Below the pieces are notes generated by a model. That model did no database searches, had not been told where the DNA came from, and was given only the letters and a program-made list of their open reading frames with translations. From assembly GCA_030374805.1 (NCBI GenBank), contig JARGSG010000203.1, forward strand, positions 434,001-498,000: a DNA stretch of 64,000 nucleotides, read 5' to 3'. The position numbers were made by a program, and so were the translations under genes. Source of the stretch: Gracilaria gracilis. Its lineage: Eukaryota; Rhodophyta; Florideophyceae; Gracilariales; Gracilariaceae. This document shows positions 9,795 through 21,572 of this stretch, piece by piece (position 1 is the first letter of the stretch; each line of letters opens with the position of its first letter).

Positions 9795-10219
9795 TGAATT
9801 CCACTCACGCGAGTGAGTATCAACAATGCCCAAGAAATACGGATACTATGCGCAGCACCCAAGCGAGGACAAAGGAGCGTGCAGCGAAGATAATAACGGG
9901 GCACGAGACAGACGTGCAGCACTGGTAGCGGCGGCAGAACGACCCTACGGGAAACTAGACGGTGAAGAATCGGCTAGGGGGTGCTTGAGGTTCACGACGG
10001 TCGGCTCTGCCTAGCGAGAGGTGCTTAAGTGCATCTCCGGGGACAGCCGCCACGTGTCGGAAAATAATAAACAATCTACCTACAAAGGGGGACCCTGAGG
10101 ACTTGCACAACACAGTGCATGAGCCCTACACGTGGACACCCTGAGGGGCACCTTGTTCACAATAAACTACTACTATGCTACTATGCATACCCCATATGGG
10201 CTGATTCTATTGTACTACA
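9795..10219 (-). repeat. 3' LTR of outer element
   Basis: 425 bp, near-identical to 27465-27889. It starts TGAATTCCACTCACGCGAG and ends TTGTACTACA, and shares a common plan with the inner LTRs. Confidence 0.9.
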
Positions 10220-12373
10220 GACTCCTTCTTAGGCCTGGCCTGGTCCCGAGGCTGGTCAAACCAACCCATGTGGGGCGCCATCGCGAGCGCAAACACATCC
10301 ATCCACAACCTTTGAATCCCCCAAGATCCCATTTGGGTAACCATCAAGCGCGAGCGAGTGCTATACAATACCCATGCATGGGCCGTGGCCTACGCGGTAG
10401 ACCGGAGGACACGGCGGAGCACACTTTGTTGTATAGCGAATTCCTGGGCGGGCGGCTAGCGAACGGGGCAGCGACGGACCGAATCGGAGACGAACAGAGT
10501 CCTTTGATGGGTTGCACGACTATTCCCGGTTGGGTTGACAACATTTTCGGTTTTCGAAGTCGTCCAAGTAATGGGGAAGTTGTCGAGAGCACTCCAGCGG
10601 AGCCGTTCCAACGAGTTGTCCGGTGGATTAGTGTCACGGTGCGCGACTCTGACGTGACAGAGCCTCCGTTCATATCACATGTCCCGTCCGTTGGGTGCTG
10701 ACCCAAAATTAGGAACTCCGACTGCGCGCCGCGACCGAACTGACCCTGCACTTGGGCTGCACTGAACCCATCATGGGAAACGACCTTCGCAACATCGGGC
10801 TCCGTCCCTTCGGGTTCTGAGAAAGCGATAGCGCTGACCTGATTACGAAAGACCCGCCACGGGTGTGACAAAGAGTACACCACCAACGTACTTAGTTCCA
10901 GACAGCCAAAGTCCCGCATGGGTTGTAGTACCGAACTAAAGCAAATACACAATCCGGGCGAACAACTTTTTTCGGTCGACGTACTCACGAACCGAGCGCT
11001 GTACGTTCTTTCCTGCTGTTGGGACGTGCGTTTTGATGATTCGCAGTACCCAAAAAGGGACCGACGCACGCTTGATCACTCTGCACACCGAGCTGCGAAG
11101 GTGCGACTAATAATTATTCTAATTGCCCTTCCGATACCACATGGGTCCACCTCATTGAATTAAATCCCTCTGTAGGCGTTTGGACATCTTCCAGTATAGT
11201 CCCGTAGGGTCCTTCTTGAATATGCGCTACACCAAACCACTGGCTGTGAATGTCCATTTGTTCGTCCCAAGGCGTGTTATTGCCTCCCTAGAGGGGTGGT
11301 ACACCTTGAGAGAGTGATGTTGTCAAAGTTGTTTTCCCGAAGAGGTTTATGCTCGAAGGACATACGTCCAAAGTATTGTACGACATTGTCGAACGATATC
11401 CCAAGGGGGCGAGGTTGTTCTACGTGCAACGCATTGCTTATGTACTCCACGGCTATTCACCTTGCGAGAGACTGCGCACCGCAGCTGTATAGCTGCCTGC
11501 TGCGGTCGCCTAAACCCCGCCCATATCTGGAGTTGGGATCACGTTCCGGGCAGTTGATCCCGAAAAGGGAGTCCTCCGGATGCGCTCGAGCACGGTAACG
11601 AACGCCCCGGTGAGGGCCATGTTTCCTTAGCAGGCTGTGGTCCCGGTGTGTTGCGAGAGTCCTCCCAATGGGCGCAAGCACGGTGATGAATGTCCCGGTA
11701 AGGGCCAGGTCTCCTTAGTAGACTGTCGTCCCGGTGGGGTGCGGGAGTCGTCCCGATGGGCACGTAAGCTCTGATAGAGTCAATAAAGAAGTTCTGCTTC
11801 CCTCCATGCCCTTGTGGGACGCGCCGTAGCGGCTAAATCATCCCCTTCGAGGGTCAGATCACGCATGTCGGCACTGATCGTTACGTGTGCAGCGTGCAAC
11901 ACTGTGCCAATGCGGCGCAAAACGCCCTGGCCTGGTCTCCTTCCTTTGTTGTAGCGCTCTCGGGCTCCAAGTGCCGAGATTTCCCAGTGGGGAGCACCGT
12001 GACCCTCGTTGGATGGCTGCAGTGTGCACGCAGCGGTGCACACGTACGCGCGGCGCATGCCAGCAAGGCTGCGTGGTGCACAGTACGCCATGGGGCGCAA
12101 TTTCAATGTCCTCTGTCGCCAAATAGGCCAGAATGCGCCAAATTCCCAGGGGGTTACTTGCAAGGAGAATTAAAAAATCCTGCATGGAAATTACCCTCCC
12201 GTGCGGGGTCAAAAAGGGCGATTTTTTGTTTTGCCCGTATCTCCGGAACGCGGACGTTTCAGGGGCTCGCAGTGCCCGTTTTGGGGTGCGCGGCACATCA
12301 AAATACTTAGGATTTTTTGACCGTGCCGAACCGCTTCCCTACGGGCAATACTGTAGACTGAATCGGCTACCCA
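10220..12373. other. Outer element internal region (3' side), no intact gene
   Basis: Only short frames are present (for example a plus frame up to 10701). I could not match them to the antisense gene of the inner element. CCC-N-GGG words recur, for example CCCTACGGG near 12343. The last 220 bp is homologous to inner 16596-16820. Confidence 0.5.
12369..12373. repeat. Target site duplication ACCCA (inner element, left)
   Basis: Identical to 24100-24104, immediately right of the inner element. Confidence 0.9.
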
Positions 12374-12798
12374 TGTAGTACAGCGACAGCTGCGGCTGTG
12401 TACTATGCCTAAACTAGGAAGTAGTGTGCGCAGTACCCAAGCGGGAACGAAGGAGCGTGCAGACGGACGCTAACAACGGGGCACAAGATAGACGTGCAGC
12501 ACCGGTAGTGACGGTAGAACGGCCCTATGGGAAACTAGACGATGAAGAATCGGCTAGGGGGTACTTGCGGTTTACCACTGTGAGCTCTGCCCAACGTGAG
12601 GTGCTTAAGTACATCTCCGAGGGCAGTAGCCACGTGTCGAAAAGAATAAACAATCTACCTATCAAGGGGTGCCCTAGGTGGTGGCCGACAACTGTCACCA
12701 CCTTACACGTGGGATACCTGAGCTGCACCCATGTGCACAATAACTATCTAACTATCCTAGTATGCACCCATTGGGACAGTGCATCCAATTGCACTACA
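12374..12798 (-). repeat. 3' LTR of inner element
   Basis: 425 bp, paired with 23675-24099. The few differences between the two LTRs suggest a fairly recent insertion. Confidence 0.92.
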
Positions 12799-13456
12799 GA
12801 CCCCCCTTCTTAGATCCGGCCTCGTCTCGAGGTCGAACGGTTCCGCCTCAGTAGGCGGGAGGGGGGGGCGCATGGATGGCGAGAGGTCCAAAGGGATGCG
12901 CGACGAATGCGTGTCGGCTTTTTGTCGTGGTGAGGCCGATCCAAATAAGGGCGCGACGTAGGTGCGCTGATTTTCGGGCACGATGGCGAGAAACCCGAAT
13001 GGGTATGCAGTTCACCAATGCGTGGTCTCGTAGTCCCGTGTCGGGCGCACGCTATACTCCCCACTTGGGTGTGACCGTTGGCCGTGCGGGCGCGTTATTG
13101 CCACAGGATGTGGAATGTCCCGAAGGGTTAAGAAGCAGCGTTGCGCCTGTTGCCTGGGCACTTCCCGGTGTTGGTTCCGATTTTCGGTTGAGAGTAGGCA
13201 CGCGTGGTTGGGAATGCATCGTAGTCCCATGGGGTGGAGAAGCAGGCGGCGGTGGGAGCGCGGCGTGGCGCATACCGCCTGGGGGGGGAGACGGGCTGCC
13301 CAGATTGGTTTTCACTGGCCGGTACGCAGTGCCCGGTACGGGTACAAGTGGCGTGGCGTCCAGTGTATGCCGCATTCAAATAATGCCTGGCGAGGTGCAA
13401 AAGTCGCGGCCCATTCCGCTGCGTGTGGGGCTTCCCGTACGGGTTACGTTTGAACC

Positions 13457-16240
13457 ATGGCTGTACGCGCGTTTGATCGGCGTAGTGCGAGACGCGACCG
13501 ATTACTCCGAGGAAACACCATGTCCGTTAAGTCGAGTACGAGCGCGCCCGCGGCCGATGGCGCCAGGCTCCTCCCCGGGGAGCGAGATTTTGCCACGCCA
13601 TCCCGAAGGGTACAAAAGAAGAGCCCTCGGCGGGAACCGCTTTCGTCGTCGCTCGGGGTGCAGTCTTCCACAACAGTCGAGATGTTTGATCCCGATGGGA
13701 CGATTCCACGAATCCCAGGCCCTACGGGTGGCGGCGCCGCGGGTGTGCCCTCGGCGCCTACGGGTAGCGCTCTCGCTGGGTCGAATCCGATTTGGATCAA
13801 TCCCACGCAGGTTTACGATCATACCACGGCTCCTGGGGGGGTCCCTGTCGGTGCTCGCCATGTACCGATTCCGTATCCGGTATCCCAGTATCTCCCGATG
13901 GGTTCAGTCTTCTTCGACGCGATTCGATTCGAGTCGGTCCCAATTTATCAGGGTTTCTCACAGAAGAATCGCCGCGGGCGTGTGGAGTCGTGGCATGCCC
14001 GTTGGGGGCACATGCCTATCAGTCCTTCGCAGGACATCCGGACTGTTGACTCTGGGAATCGGCGTCCGGATATGCCGTTTGCCCGTTGTTGGGATGAGAT
14101 TGACTATCAGCGTCGGATGGCCGATATTATCGGTCGGTTGGCAGCTGACTATGCCCAAATGGGAGAGAGGATGTCGATTCTACCGCCTGGACACTGTCTT
14201 CTTGGGGTTGTAGCGTTCAAGCCGCCGTATGACCAGATATACTGGGTTCGCGATCGCAAATATTGAGGGGAGTTTGTTGCCGATGACTCCCGCATCGGGG
14301 AGACACACAAGTTCCTCTTCGGTTGGCACAACTAGAAGTACTTCGACATGCCCAACAATGCGAGGGAGCAGCATTATATTCGTATCGGCAACAACCTGAG
14401 AGACATCATGTCAGTATCCCACTACATGGGTATACCAACTCCGTCGTTCAGCGCTTATTACACAAATCTCCTGCTAGGACCCAAGACAGCGTTCACGAAT
14501 GCCCTGTGGCAGATCTTCTTTGTGGAGTGGGTCGTGTTCGTGTTCATAGGCTGGCTGTACGCGGCCCGTTATGGGGTTCCGGTCCGCACCAAGTGTCGTG
14601 ACTGGCGCCTATACAAGGACGCGAACTTGAAGTCCCCAAAGGGTCGTTTTTTTCCGCTTCCGGCCTCGGTCATACGATATGCCCGCGCTCTGGGTGTGCA
14701 GAACATCGTTCGTGGTTCCCAATACGGGTTTCAGGACGTTCGGTTGCCCCTGGATGACGTCTGCCGCGTAGGGTGGTCCCAAACCCCGGGTTTCCTCTGA
14801 TATGATTATGGGGAGGACGTTTATCACGACATACCCAAGCATCCCGCTAAAAAAGATGATGGGAAGGCGTACGTGAACATGCCACCGTTTCGTCCCGTCC
14901 GGGAAAGCATGCCGTGTACCGGCAAGGCTGAGTTCAAGGACTATTGGCCCCACGGGGTCGGTTTCGTAGGCGAATGCCTTCATGACCCATCTGGGCCGCC
15001 TCCCGGTTTTACGGAGCCCGCAAACACCGCTCCGCTCCTTGGTCAGGATGATGATGAGGAGGATATCTTCCTCCCTCCAGTGGATGCAGTCAGTCCCGGC
15101 AATGAGAGTGGCGTCCCTGTCGGGAGTCCCGCGAGTGATCTGAGTGCTGCTCTGGTCACTGTTCCGGCGGGGTTTGCAGGTTACAGCCGTTGCTGGAGGT
15201 GCTCCCTCTGGGCAGAATCGGAACGCGGCTATTTCGGGGTCTGCCGTAGTGCCTTCATCCGGTTTGGCGATAGCTCCCGGTGGTGATGGGTTTCCGTTGT
15301 CCCAACGGGCTCGCAGCAGTCGTTTGCTTCTCCAGCCATGGGTGTGTCCGTGGCTCCAACGAGACCGTCGTATTCGGTGGCTTCTTTCGCAATGGGTATT
15401 TCCGTCATGCCGACTAGTGTCTCCCTAGCGCTTAATCCTCTGGTCCAGGGCGTGAACTTGGCGCCAGGTGGCGCGGCGAGTCCCGAAGTGGGTGCGGCGT
15501 TCGATTCCCTACAGGATCAATGCCAGCAGAAGGGTTTGGAGCCGTCGAATTCGCTTCTGAGCGCTCTGACCACCCCCCAAGGATGGGTGAGCGACGTTTC
15601 ACTTCTTCGTGTGTTGTCCCAACGAGTGACAGGCCTTCGAGAGGCCTTGATCGAGATCATTACTCGTCACAGCTCCCAGATTGCGCGGGAGTTTGTCGAG
15701 GACGTGACGGCACGCTTCGATCTCCCGCAGGTCCCGTCCAGAGGAGGTGATGTGCATGCTCGTACGGATCCCATTCGCGAGACTTCGATGCCTGTACTCA
15801 GCAGGATGGCTTTCCACCACGTGGAAGACGGGGTAGAGGGGATTCTGTTTCCGCGTCATGCCACCGAAGAACCGTGTACTAAAGGGGGGAAACCTCCTGA
15901 GGTGTTGACGACTGTGCAGCTCCGGGTGACGAAGGGCGGCGCCTCGAAGGTAACGGGTGCCCCTTCTTTGCAGACGGCGCAACCCGACGTGAGTGGTAGT
16001 TTGTCTGCGGCTGGTCCGAGCAGTGTTCAAGCTTCCCCAGAGGGCGGTAACGCGGGTGTAGATGTAAGAGAGCCCGAGGAGGGTGAGGACAAGCTCGTTG
16101 GTGGTGGCGGGCGGCTGTTCATGGCCGCGTCCTCCGCTGCGGGACAGGGTAGCTCATCCGAGGAGTTTCTGCCCTCTCTGGAGAGCGGCCCGGCTAACGC
16201 TGTGCGTCGTCGACGTCGCACCCGTCATGGGAAATCTTAA
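13457..16240 (+). pseudogene. Antisense gene of inner chromovirus (aORF), unknown function
   Basis: One reading frame of 928 codons runs from ATG 13457 to TAA 16238-16240, opposite in direction to gag-pol, interrupted only by four stops (TGA 14264, TAG 14333, TGA 14798, TGA 15284). All open pieces are in the same frame. The product is proline/glycine-rich at the N-terminus, has an aromatic-rich middle (residues near 300-450, with LWQIFFVEW and DDVCRVGW), a WPHGVGFVG motif followed by an acidic DDDEED patch, and a long Ser/Ala/Gly-rich C-terminus ending in RRRRRTRHGKS. A homologous decayed frame lies at the same place in the chromovirus fragment at 50074-52084, sharing FxPxRxxxPxxGxF, GxxVGFV, the acidic patch and the small-residue tail. 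No known family was recognised. Some plant gypsy elements have antisense ORFs here; homology to those is untested. Confidence 0.7.
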
Positions 16241-17006
16241 GTTTGCGTTTTCGAATTGATAAAGAGTGCATGAGCAACCCCGTAAAGGGTGCCTGAGCAG
16301 CCTTGTCACCCGTTTCTCGCATTTGATATCCAGATAGGGGCGTGATGTTCATGATATTGATCCCAGCGGGAGTCGAGCCTGGCTGTGGCGTAGTGAATAA
16401 CCTGCGCGCAGAACTGGGGCTTTGCGTGTGTTCGCATGGGTCTCGCCCTCCCTCTTAGGGTGGCCTTGGACTCCAAGGGTGTAGCGCCGTGAAATATGTA
16501 CGCGTACGGCAATGGGCGTGTGTGCACAATCGGCGGTGCTACGCTGTCGTATACGGTGAGTATCGGCGCGCGTGCCGGTGTGCGCGATGAGTCCGCAGGG
16601 TTACCTGCAAGGAGAATCAAAAAGTTTGGCTTGGAAATTACCCTCCCATACGGGACCAAAAACGTGGATTTCTTCTTTTGCCTGTATCTCGACAACCAGC
16701 GCGTTTGGGAGGCTCGGAATGCCCGATTTGGGGTGCGCCCGACGTCAAAAAACTTCGAAATTTTTGAGGTGGTGCACCTTCGTCCTTAGAGGTATTAGTG
16801 TAGACTGAATTGGCTACCCACTGGCGTGTACCATGTGGGTTTGCATTGTGCATGCCAGCGTGGTACCTGCGGTGCGCGCATGGTCGGGCTGCTACATGGC
16901 GCATGCTGCGCCGTGTGGTAGCTTGTACTCCACATCACGTGCCACTGTGAAACCAAGCGCGTGCGCAGCGAGTGAGCTTCTACGCGGTATTTTGATCCCT
17001 GTGGGT

Positions 17007-18450
17007 TTACAGGTGTTTTCTGGTCCGGAGCCTAGCGATGAAGTTGTGAGGTATACTGGTACGGGGTTCCCATGTATCTTGTGAAGGGGGAAAGCAGTAC
17101 CATCGTACCTTGACCATTTGTGACCCATCGGGTGAGGTGGCTTCGTCCACAACTTTCTCGATTACCCATTCGCGTGTGGAGTCATTGCTGAGTAGTTCTG
17201 GCGGGTTTGCGGCGTCGTTTGCGGCATCGCTCGCCACATCGTTCTCATCCCATGAGGGCGATGTTGGGTCCACTGAGACAGGCTTGTCGTGCCGTGGTGG
17301 TGGAGGAGTTGGCAGAACTGCACTATGCGGAATGGGGTGGGTCTCTGCCTGTTTATCCATACTGGTAGCGCGATCCCTTGGGGCTTTTGTGACACGGTCG
17401 ATTGAGACCGTGTCGTGTAAGTTACCGTCCAAGATGGTGACGATGCTTTCGGTTGCCTTGACGACCTTAAAGAGCCCAGTAGTGCGCGGGAGGAGCTTCC
17501 CTGCAACCCCTTCGTCTTCTGCTCTTTCGGTGGTTTTCCGAGGTGGCCGTCGAGGAAAACATAATCCCCTGGGGAGAACGTAGGCAGAGCCCTTACACGG
17601 GAAACGCAATCGGCCTTATATCGCTTCTGCGCGGCATCCATATGGGTTTTTGCTTTGGAGAGAAGAAATCGAGTTCGGTTACGTGTCAAACGCTTCACGG
17701 TAGCCGTATTTGGTTCGCCAGGCCTAGTATTAAAAATTGCAGTCGTGGGTGCGTCCACGACGATTCCCGGTGGGTGGCGTGTCAGCACCAGGTCAAATGG
17801 TGTTGTGTCCGTTGTTCGGTGAACTTGGGAGTTATAGGCGTATACCAGAGGCTGGACGAGATCGTTCCAGTCTTGCTGGTGCTCAGACACGTAATGTCGG
17901 AGTCTCCCCACGAGGAGCGGTTAAATCGTTCCGCTTGCCCGTTAGTTTGGGGGTGATATGCCGTTGTCATGCGATGAAGTACGCCTAAATCCCCACAAAG
18001 AGCTTCAAAGAATTTTGCCACAAATTGGGGTCCGTTATCCGTGAAAAGGAACTGGGGAGCCCCGTAAGGGAAGATCCAGTTTTCCAAGAAGGCGAGGGCT
18101 ACATTCGTCGCTTGCGTGGCCCGTAGGGGAATGGCCCGTGTCGGCTTCGTAAAGCGGTCAGTGATGACCAAAATGAAGCGATTCCCATGTGTGGTTTTCG
18201 ACAATGGACCCAAGATGTCCATTGCCAAAAATTCCAAAGGGCCCGCTGCGATAAATAGCTTCAGAAACTTCTGATGCTTATTTAGCGTCCCCCTGGTGGC
18301 AGCGCATGAGCGGCAGTCTTTGACTGTCTGGTACGCATCATTAGCTATGAACGGCCAATAGAAATCTCTACGAAGTGTAGCGTACATCTTTCTCCCACCA
18401 GGGTGTCCCGCTAGACGGGGGTAATGTGAGAGGTAGAGAACACGGTCCCG
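17007..18450 (-). pseudogene. Integrase plus C-terminal chromodomain of inner chromovirus
   Basis: The zinc-binding part reads HYPRLAGHPG ... CRSC (about 18440-18295). The catalytic core (18387-17782) has D57 in FLAMDILGP, D117 in FTDNGPQF and E153 in NGQAERFNR of that frame, which is the D,D(35)E spacing of retroviral-type integrases. The frame then shifts to 17911-17560 (LVYAYNSQVHRTT, a GDYVFL module) and shifts again to 17609-17007, which ends with a chromodomain: EWVIEKVVDEA, MVKVRWYCFPPSQDTWEP. Chromodomains target insertion to particular chromatin in this group. The frameshifts make it non-functional as read. Confidence 0.85.
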
Positions 18451-18569
18451 TAGGGTTTGTGGTACCAGGGGCTCTATAGCTCCGTCCAGCGGTGATGTCC
18501 TCGATAAGAAGCCAAGATGTTCATACCCAAAACGGGACCTTGGTTTTCCTACTGTCTCGGCGGCATTCT

Positions 18570-19735
18570 TGCACCATTATTCCTTAGCCTGCTCGGCGAG
18601 GAATTCCCGGGTGGGGATTGGGAGCACTTCAGGTTGCTCCGTTTCGACAGCCAGTATGGCATACCCCTCGGGGTTTTCTTCGTAACCTCCTGAGTTTTCC
18701 CAGTCAAGTAGGATGTTTTCATAGGTGGTGTCCCCCTCTTTGACTGTTGCCACAAGAAAGTCGCAATTCCCTTCGGGTTCTACTGCGAAGCATGGAATGT
18801 CGTCTTCCAGGGGTCCGTCATCCATTCCCTCTGTGGGCATGCACGACAGGGCATCGGCAGCCTGGTGCCTTATCCCAGCGCGGTGCACGACGTCGAACTC
18901 GAACTCTGGAGAGTCGTAGTCGTCATCTGGCAAGCCTGCCGGAACAGTCGGCTAGGTTCAAGATCCACCGTAGGGAGTGATGATCCGTACGCACGGTGAA
19001 ACGTTCACCCTTCAAATATGGTCTGAGCAAGAGCATCGCCCATACGACTGCGGGACACTCCTTCTCCGTCGTCGTGTAGGCTCGTTCCGGTCGTGACAAT
19101 GAGCGACTCCAATACCCTACGGGTTTGTACTCCTTCCCGTCCGGCTGCTCTTGGAGCAGCGTACATCCAACCTGGGCGTCACAGGCGTCCGTATCCAGCA
19201 TGTACGAACGACCTGGGACGGGAAGCGCCAAAATGGGCGGCGAGATCAGTCGATATCGTAACTCCTGGAAGGCTTGGTACTCCTCGTCGTTTAGAATTTC
19301 AAAATGGTTTGCCTGTCCCTTCTCGAGCTTGCGGTTCAGCGGAGCTGCGATTCTCGCAAAGTTGGGGACAAAACGACGGAATACATTACATAAGCGTATA
19401 AAGGATCTTATTTCCGTTTGGGTTGTTGGCGGTTTGGCCTGCCGAATTGCGTCGCACGTCCGCTGGGAAACTTGAAGTTTCCCAGGTCAAACTACGGGCC
19501 CTAGATAGTCTACGGAGGCTTGGAAGAAGAAGCATTTCTTCAGCATCACGGTCATTCCCGCGTCTCGTAGAAGGGTTAGAACGTTACGGACGTGGCGGAA
19601 ATGTTCCTCCACTGACCGAGAGTAAATGATAACGTCATCTAGGTACACCAAGGCGTATTGTTATTTAACTCTATTGAGGATGATGTCCAACGCCCTCTGG
19701 GAGGTGGCGGGAGCGTTCTTTAACCCGAAGGGCAT
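18570..19735 (-). pseudogene. RT active site, thumb and RNase H of inner chromovirus
   Basis: Directly after a TGA at 19736 the frame continues with MPFGLKNAPATS, then the RT catalytic box YLDD at 19634-19645 in the context LVYLDDVIIYS. RNase H follows at 19231-18923 (MLDTDACDAQVGC, EKECPAVVWA, RTDHHSLRW, all standard Ty3/gypsy RNase H landmarks). A linker region (18933-18577) contains HRAGIRHQAADALS, the end of RNase H. Stops interrupt it near 19662, 19482, 18922 and 18577. Confidence 0.85.
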
Positions 19736-21211
19736 TCACTTAAACCTGTAGAGACCCATGTGGGAGGTAAATGTCGTTTTGTCACGATCTTCCTCTGCAA
19801 TCTTGACCTGCCAATACCCACAATTGGCGTCAAAGGTCGTGAAGATCGTAGCTTCGCCTAAGGAGTCTATACATTCGTCCATGCGTGGTATCGGGTATAC
19901 GTCCCACGGGGTTAGTGCGTTCAGTCGTCGATAATCAATGCAGAAGCGCCAACTGCCGTCATTTTTCAGGGCAAAAACGACTGGGCTCGCCCATTCCGCT
20001 TTAGAAGGTTCAATAACCCCGGAGTCCAACATGCGTCGGACTTTGAGGTCTTTCATTTCTCTGGCTTTATGGCCGGCCCTGTAGGGAACTTGGCAGACTG
20101 GTTTTGCGCCCAGTTCCAACGTAATCCTGTGAAGGGCTGCATTTATCTGACCCAGGCGGCCAGACCACATGTTTTCGAATTCCTGTAACAGGTTCAAGAT
20201 TTGACCGCGGTAAGGGCTGAATTCTTCACCAATGTTGATTGCTTCTCGCCAATCCGTCTCCGGAATATTATCTCCCTGTAGTGGGAGCTCTTCCTCGCGT
20301 TCACTATTCCCCCTTCCCCCTTTAGGATTGAGCTGTCCGAGCTCGTCGCGTAGGACAGTGAGTGCCCGTGAGGCGGGTAAGGCGAGACCTATGACCATAT
20401 TTTTGGGCATGCGGACTTCTCTGTGTGAGAAGTTGCTGACCAGGACCCGAAAGGGACCACGTGGCGAGATGTTCATGACTCCGTTTGCCATGAACGAAAG
20501 GTCTCGTGGTACCGTTTTGGAGTGCTTTTTCAAGAACACCAGTCCCGAGGTTTCGCACGTAACGAGAGCTTCCCGTTGGGCCATGGGTGGAATACATATC
20601 GTCTGAGCGAGTCGAACCTTGTTGGAGAATGTCGTTCGGGGAAGTTGGTCGACCGTTTTTTTGTCCCCAGCTGGGCCGTGGAAAGCGCTAACTATCGCCA
20701 CTGGTGGCGACCCATAGAGGGCTACCTTGCGTTCGCGGGGGTAGATGGCGCGGACATGACGGTCGATAAAGGAAGTTCCCAAGATGGCATCAGCGGCTAG
20801 GTTTGTGGCCACCAGGAATGGGACGCGTTGAACTAGGTTTCCCAGACGGGTGTGAAGTGTGATGGTTCCCAGGTTTTGCATGGGGTCCTTAAAAGCATTG
20901 AATACCCGTGGGGCCTTATGGTTGTTCAGGTTGGACTCGTACCCGTGGGGGAGGTTCTTGGCATGGATGATGTTCGGTCCCGCGCCAGTATCCAGTATGC
21001 CTAAGAGGGTTCTTGTGGTGCGAGGCGTGAGTCCGGTGTCCAATTCGACTTTGTAATTCTCCCGGGTCATGACGAAGACGTCGCAGAGGTCAGTGTCGTC
21101 GGGCGCCGAGTTCGGGGGAGAATTATCGGATTGCGCTTTCGAAGAGTCCCTCTGCGAGTTAGGCTCTGATGAAACCCGTGGGGTGAGGCTCTGATCTCGT
21201 GAGGAAGACAT
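19736..21211 (-). CDS. Protease and reverse transcriptase N-terminal part (pol) of inner chromovirus
   Basis: A 491-residue open frame. Residues 72-80 carry the aspartic protease motif LDTGAGPN. Residues from about 390 carry RT blocks: LDSGVIEPSKAEWASPVV, WRFCIDYRRLNALT, YPIPRMDE and FDANCGYWQVKI. The frame ends at TGA 19736-19738, where the family has a tryptophan before MPFG, so a TGG-to-TGA change is the likely cause. The start lies 6 bp after the stop of the zinc-knuckle frame and in a different frame, so pol may be expressed by frameshifting or reinitiation. Several conserved positions here are also CCC-N-GGG words at the DNA level (for example around LTPWD and VPYRAG). Confidence 0.85.
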   Translation of the reverse strand: MSSSRDQSLTPRVSSEPNSQRDSSKAQSDNSPPNSAPDDTDLCDVFVMTRENYKVELDTGLTPRTTRTLLGILDTGAGPNIIHAKNLPHGYESNLNNHKAPRVFNAFKDPMQNLGTITLHTRLGNLVQRVPFLVATNLAADAILGTSFIDRHVRAIYPRERKVALYGSPPVAIVSAFHGPAGDKKTVDQLPRTTFSNKVRLAQTICIPPMAQREALVTCETSGLVFLKKHSKTVPRDLSFMANGVMNISPRGPFRVLVSNFSHREVRMPKNMVIGLALPASRALTVLRDELGQLNPKGGRGNSEREEELPLQGDNIPETDWREAINIGEEFSPYRGQILNLLQEFENMWSGRLGQINAALHRITLELGAKPVCQVPYRAGHKAREMKDLKVRRMLDSGVIEPSKAEWASPVVFALKNDGSWRFCIDYRRLNALTPWDVYPIPRMDECIDSLGEATIFTTFDANCGYWQVKIAEEDRDKTTFTSHMGLYRFK

Positions 21212-21216
21212 GACCT

Positions 21217-21567
21217 CTACGCTTCCTCCGTTTCGTTTCCCTGCGGGTTCTCAGGTGTGTTCTCACCCGGTTGGGGATTTTCGAAGGTGAGGACCTGGTT
21301 AACCTGCTGAGGACGCTGTGGAGGTAAACGTTCTTGAGAGATGGGCCTCGGCTGGGCTGTGGGGCTCCTCGATGTGGCGGGTTGGAGGAGCTGTTGATCA
21401 CCAGAGCTGGGCCGCTGGTTGCCCCATGGCTTGAGCTTGTAGTACCCTTCAGAAACGCGATTGTGGTAGTTCGCCTCTCGAAGCTGCAACAGGACGTTAC
21501 GGTACTCGGGAGGGAGCCATTCGCAGCATGAGCGTGCGGTGGATAAGCAAATGCGGCATGGTGTCAC
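21217..21567 (-). CDS. gag C-terminal segment with zinc-knuckle-like motif (inner chromovirus)
   Basis: A 116-residue frame begins TPCRICLSTARSC, a CxxC-containing motif in the nucleocapsid position, followed by a basic/aromatic stretch and a Pro/Gln-rich tail ending GNETEEA. It lies between the capsid-like frame (22550-21573) and pol (21211). The Cys pattern is not the canonical CCHC and may be degenerate or lineage-specific. Confidence 0.55.
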   Translation of the reverse strand: MTPCRICLSTARSCCEWLPPEYRNVLLQLREANYHNRVSEGYYKLKPWGNQRPSSGDQQLLQPATSRSPTAQPRPISQERLPPQRPQQVNQVLTFENPQPGENTPENPQGNETEEA

Positions 21568-21572
21568 TTTGT

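Noticed and set aside
11859..12296. Minus-strand frame of 145 codons in the outer element
   Set aside because: Overlaps equally long plus frames and has no protein-like motif.
12876..14213. 445-residue plus-strand frame overlapping the antisense gene
   Set aside because: It is in a different frame from the long antisense frame, is arginine/glycine-rich as expected from GC-rich out-of-frame translation, and has no counterpart in the second chromovirus.
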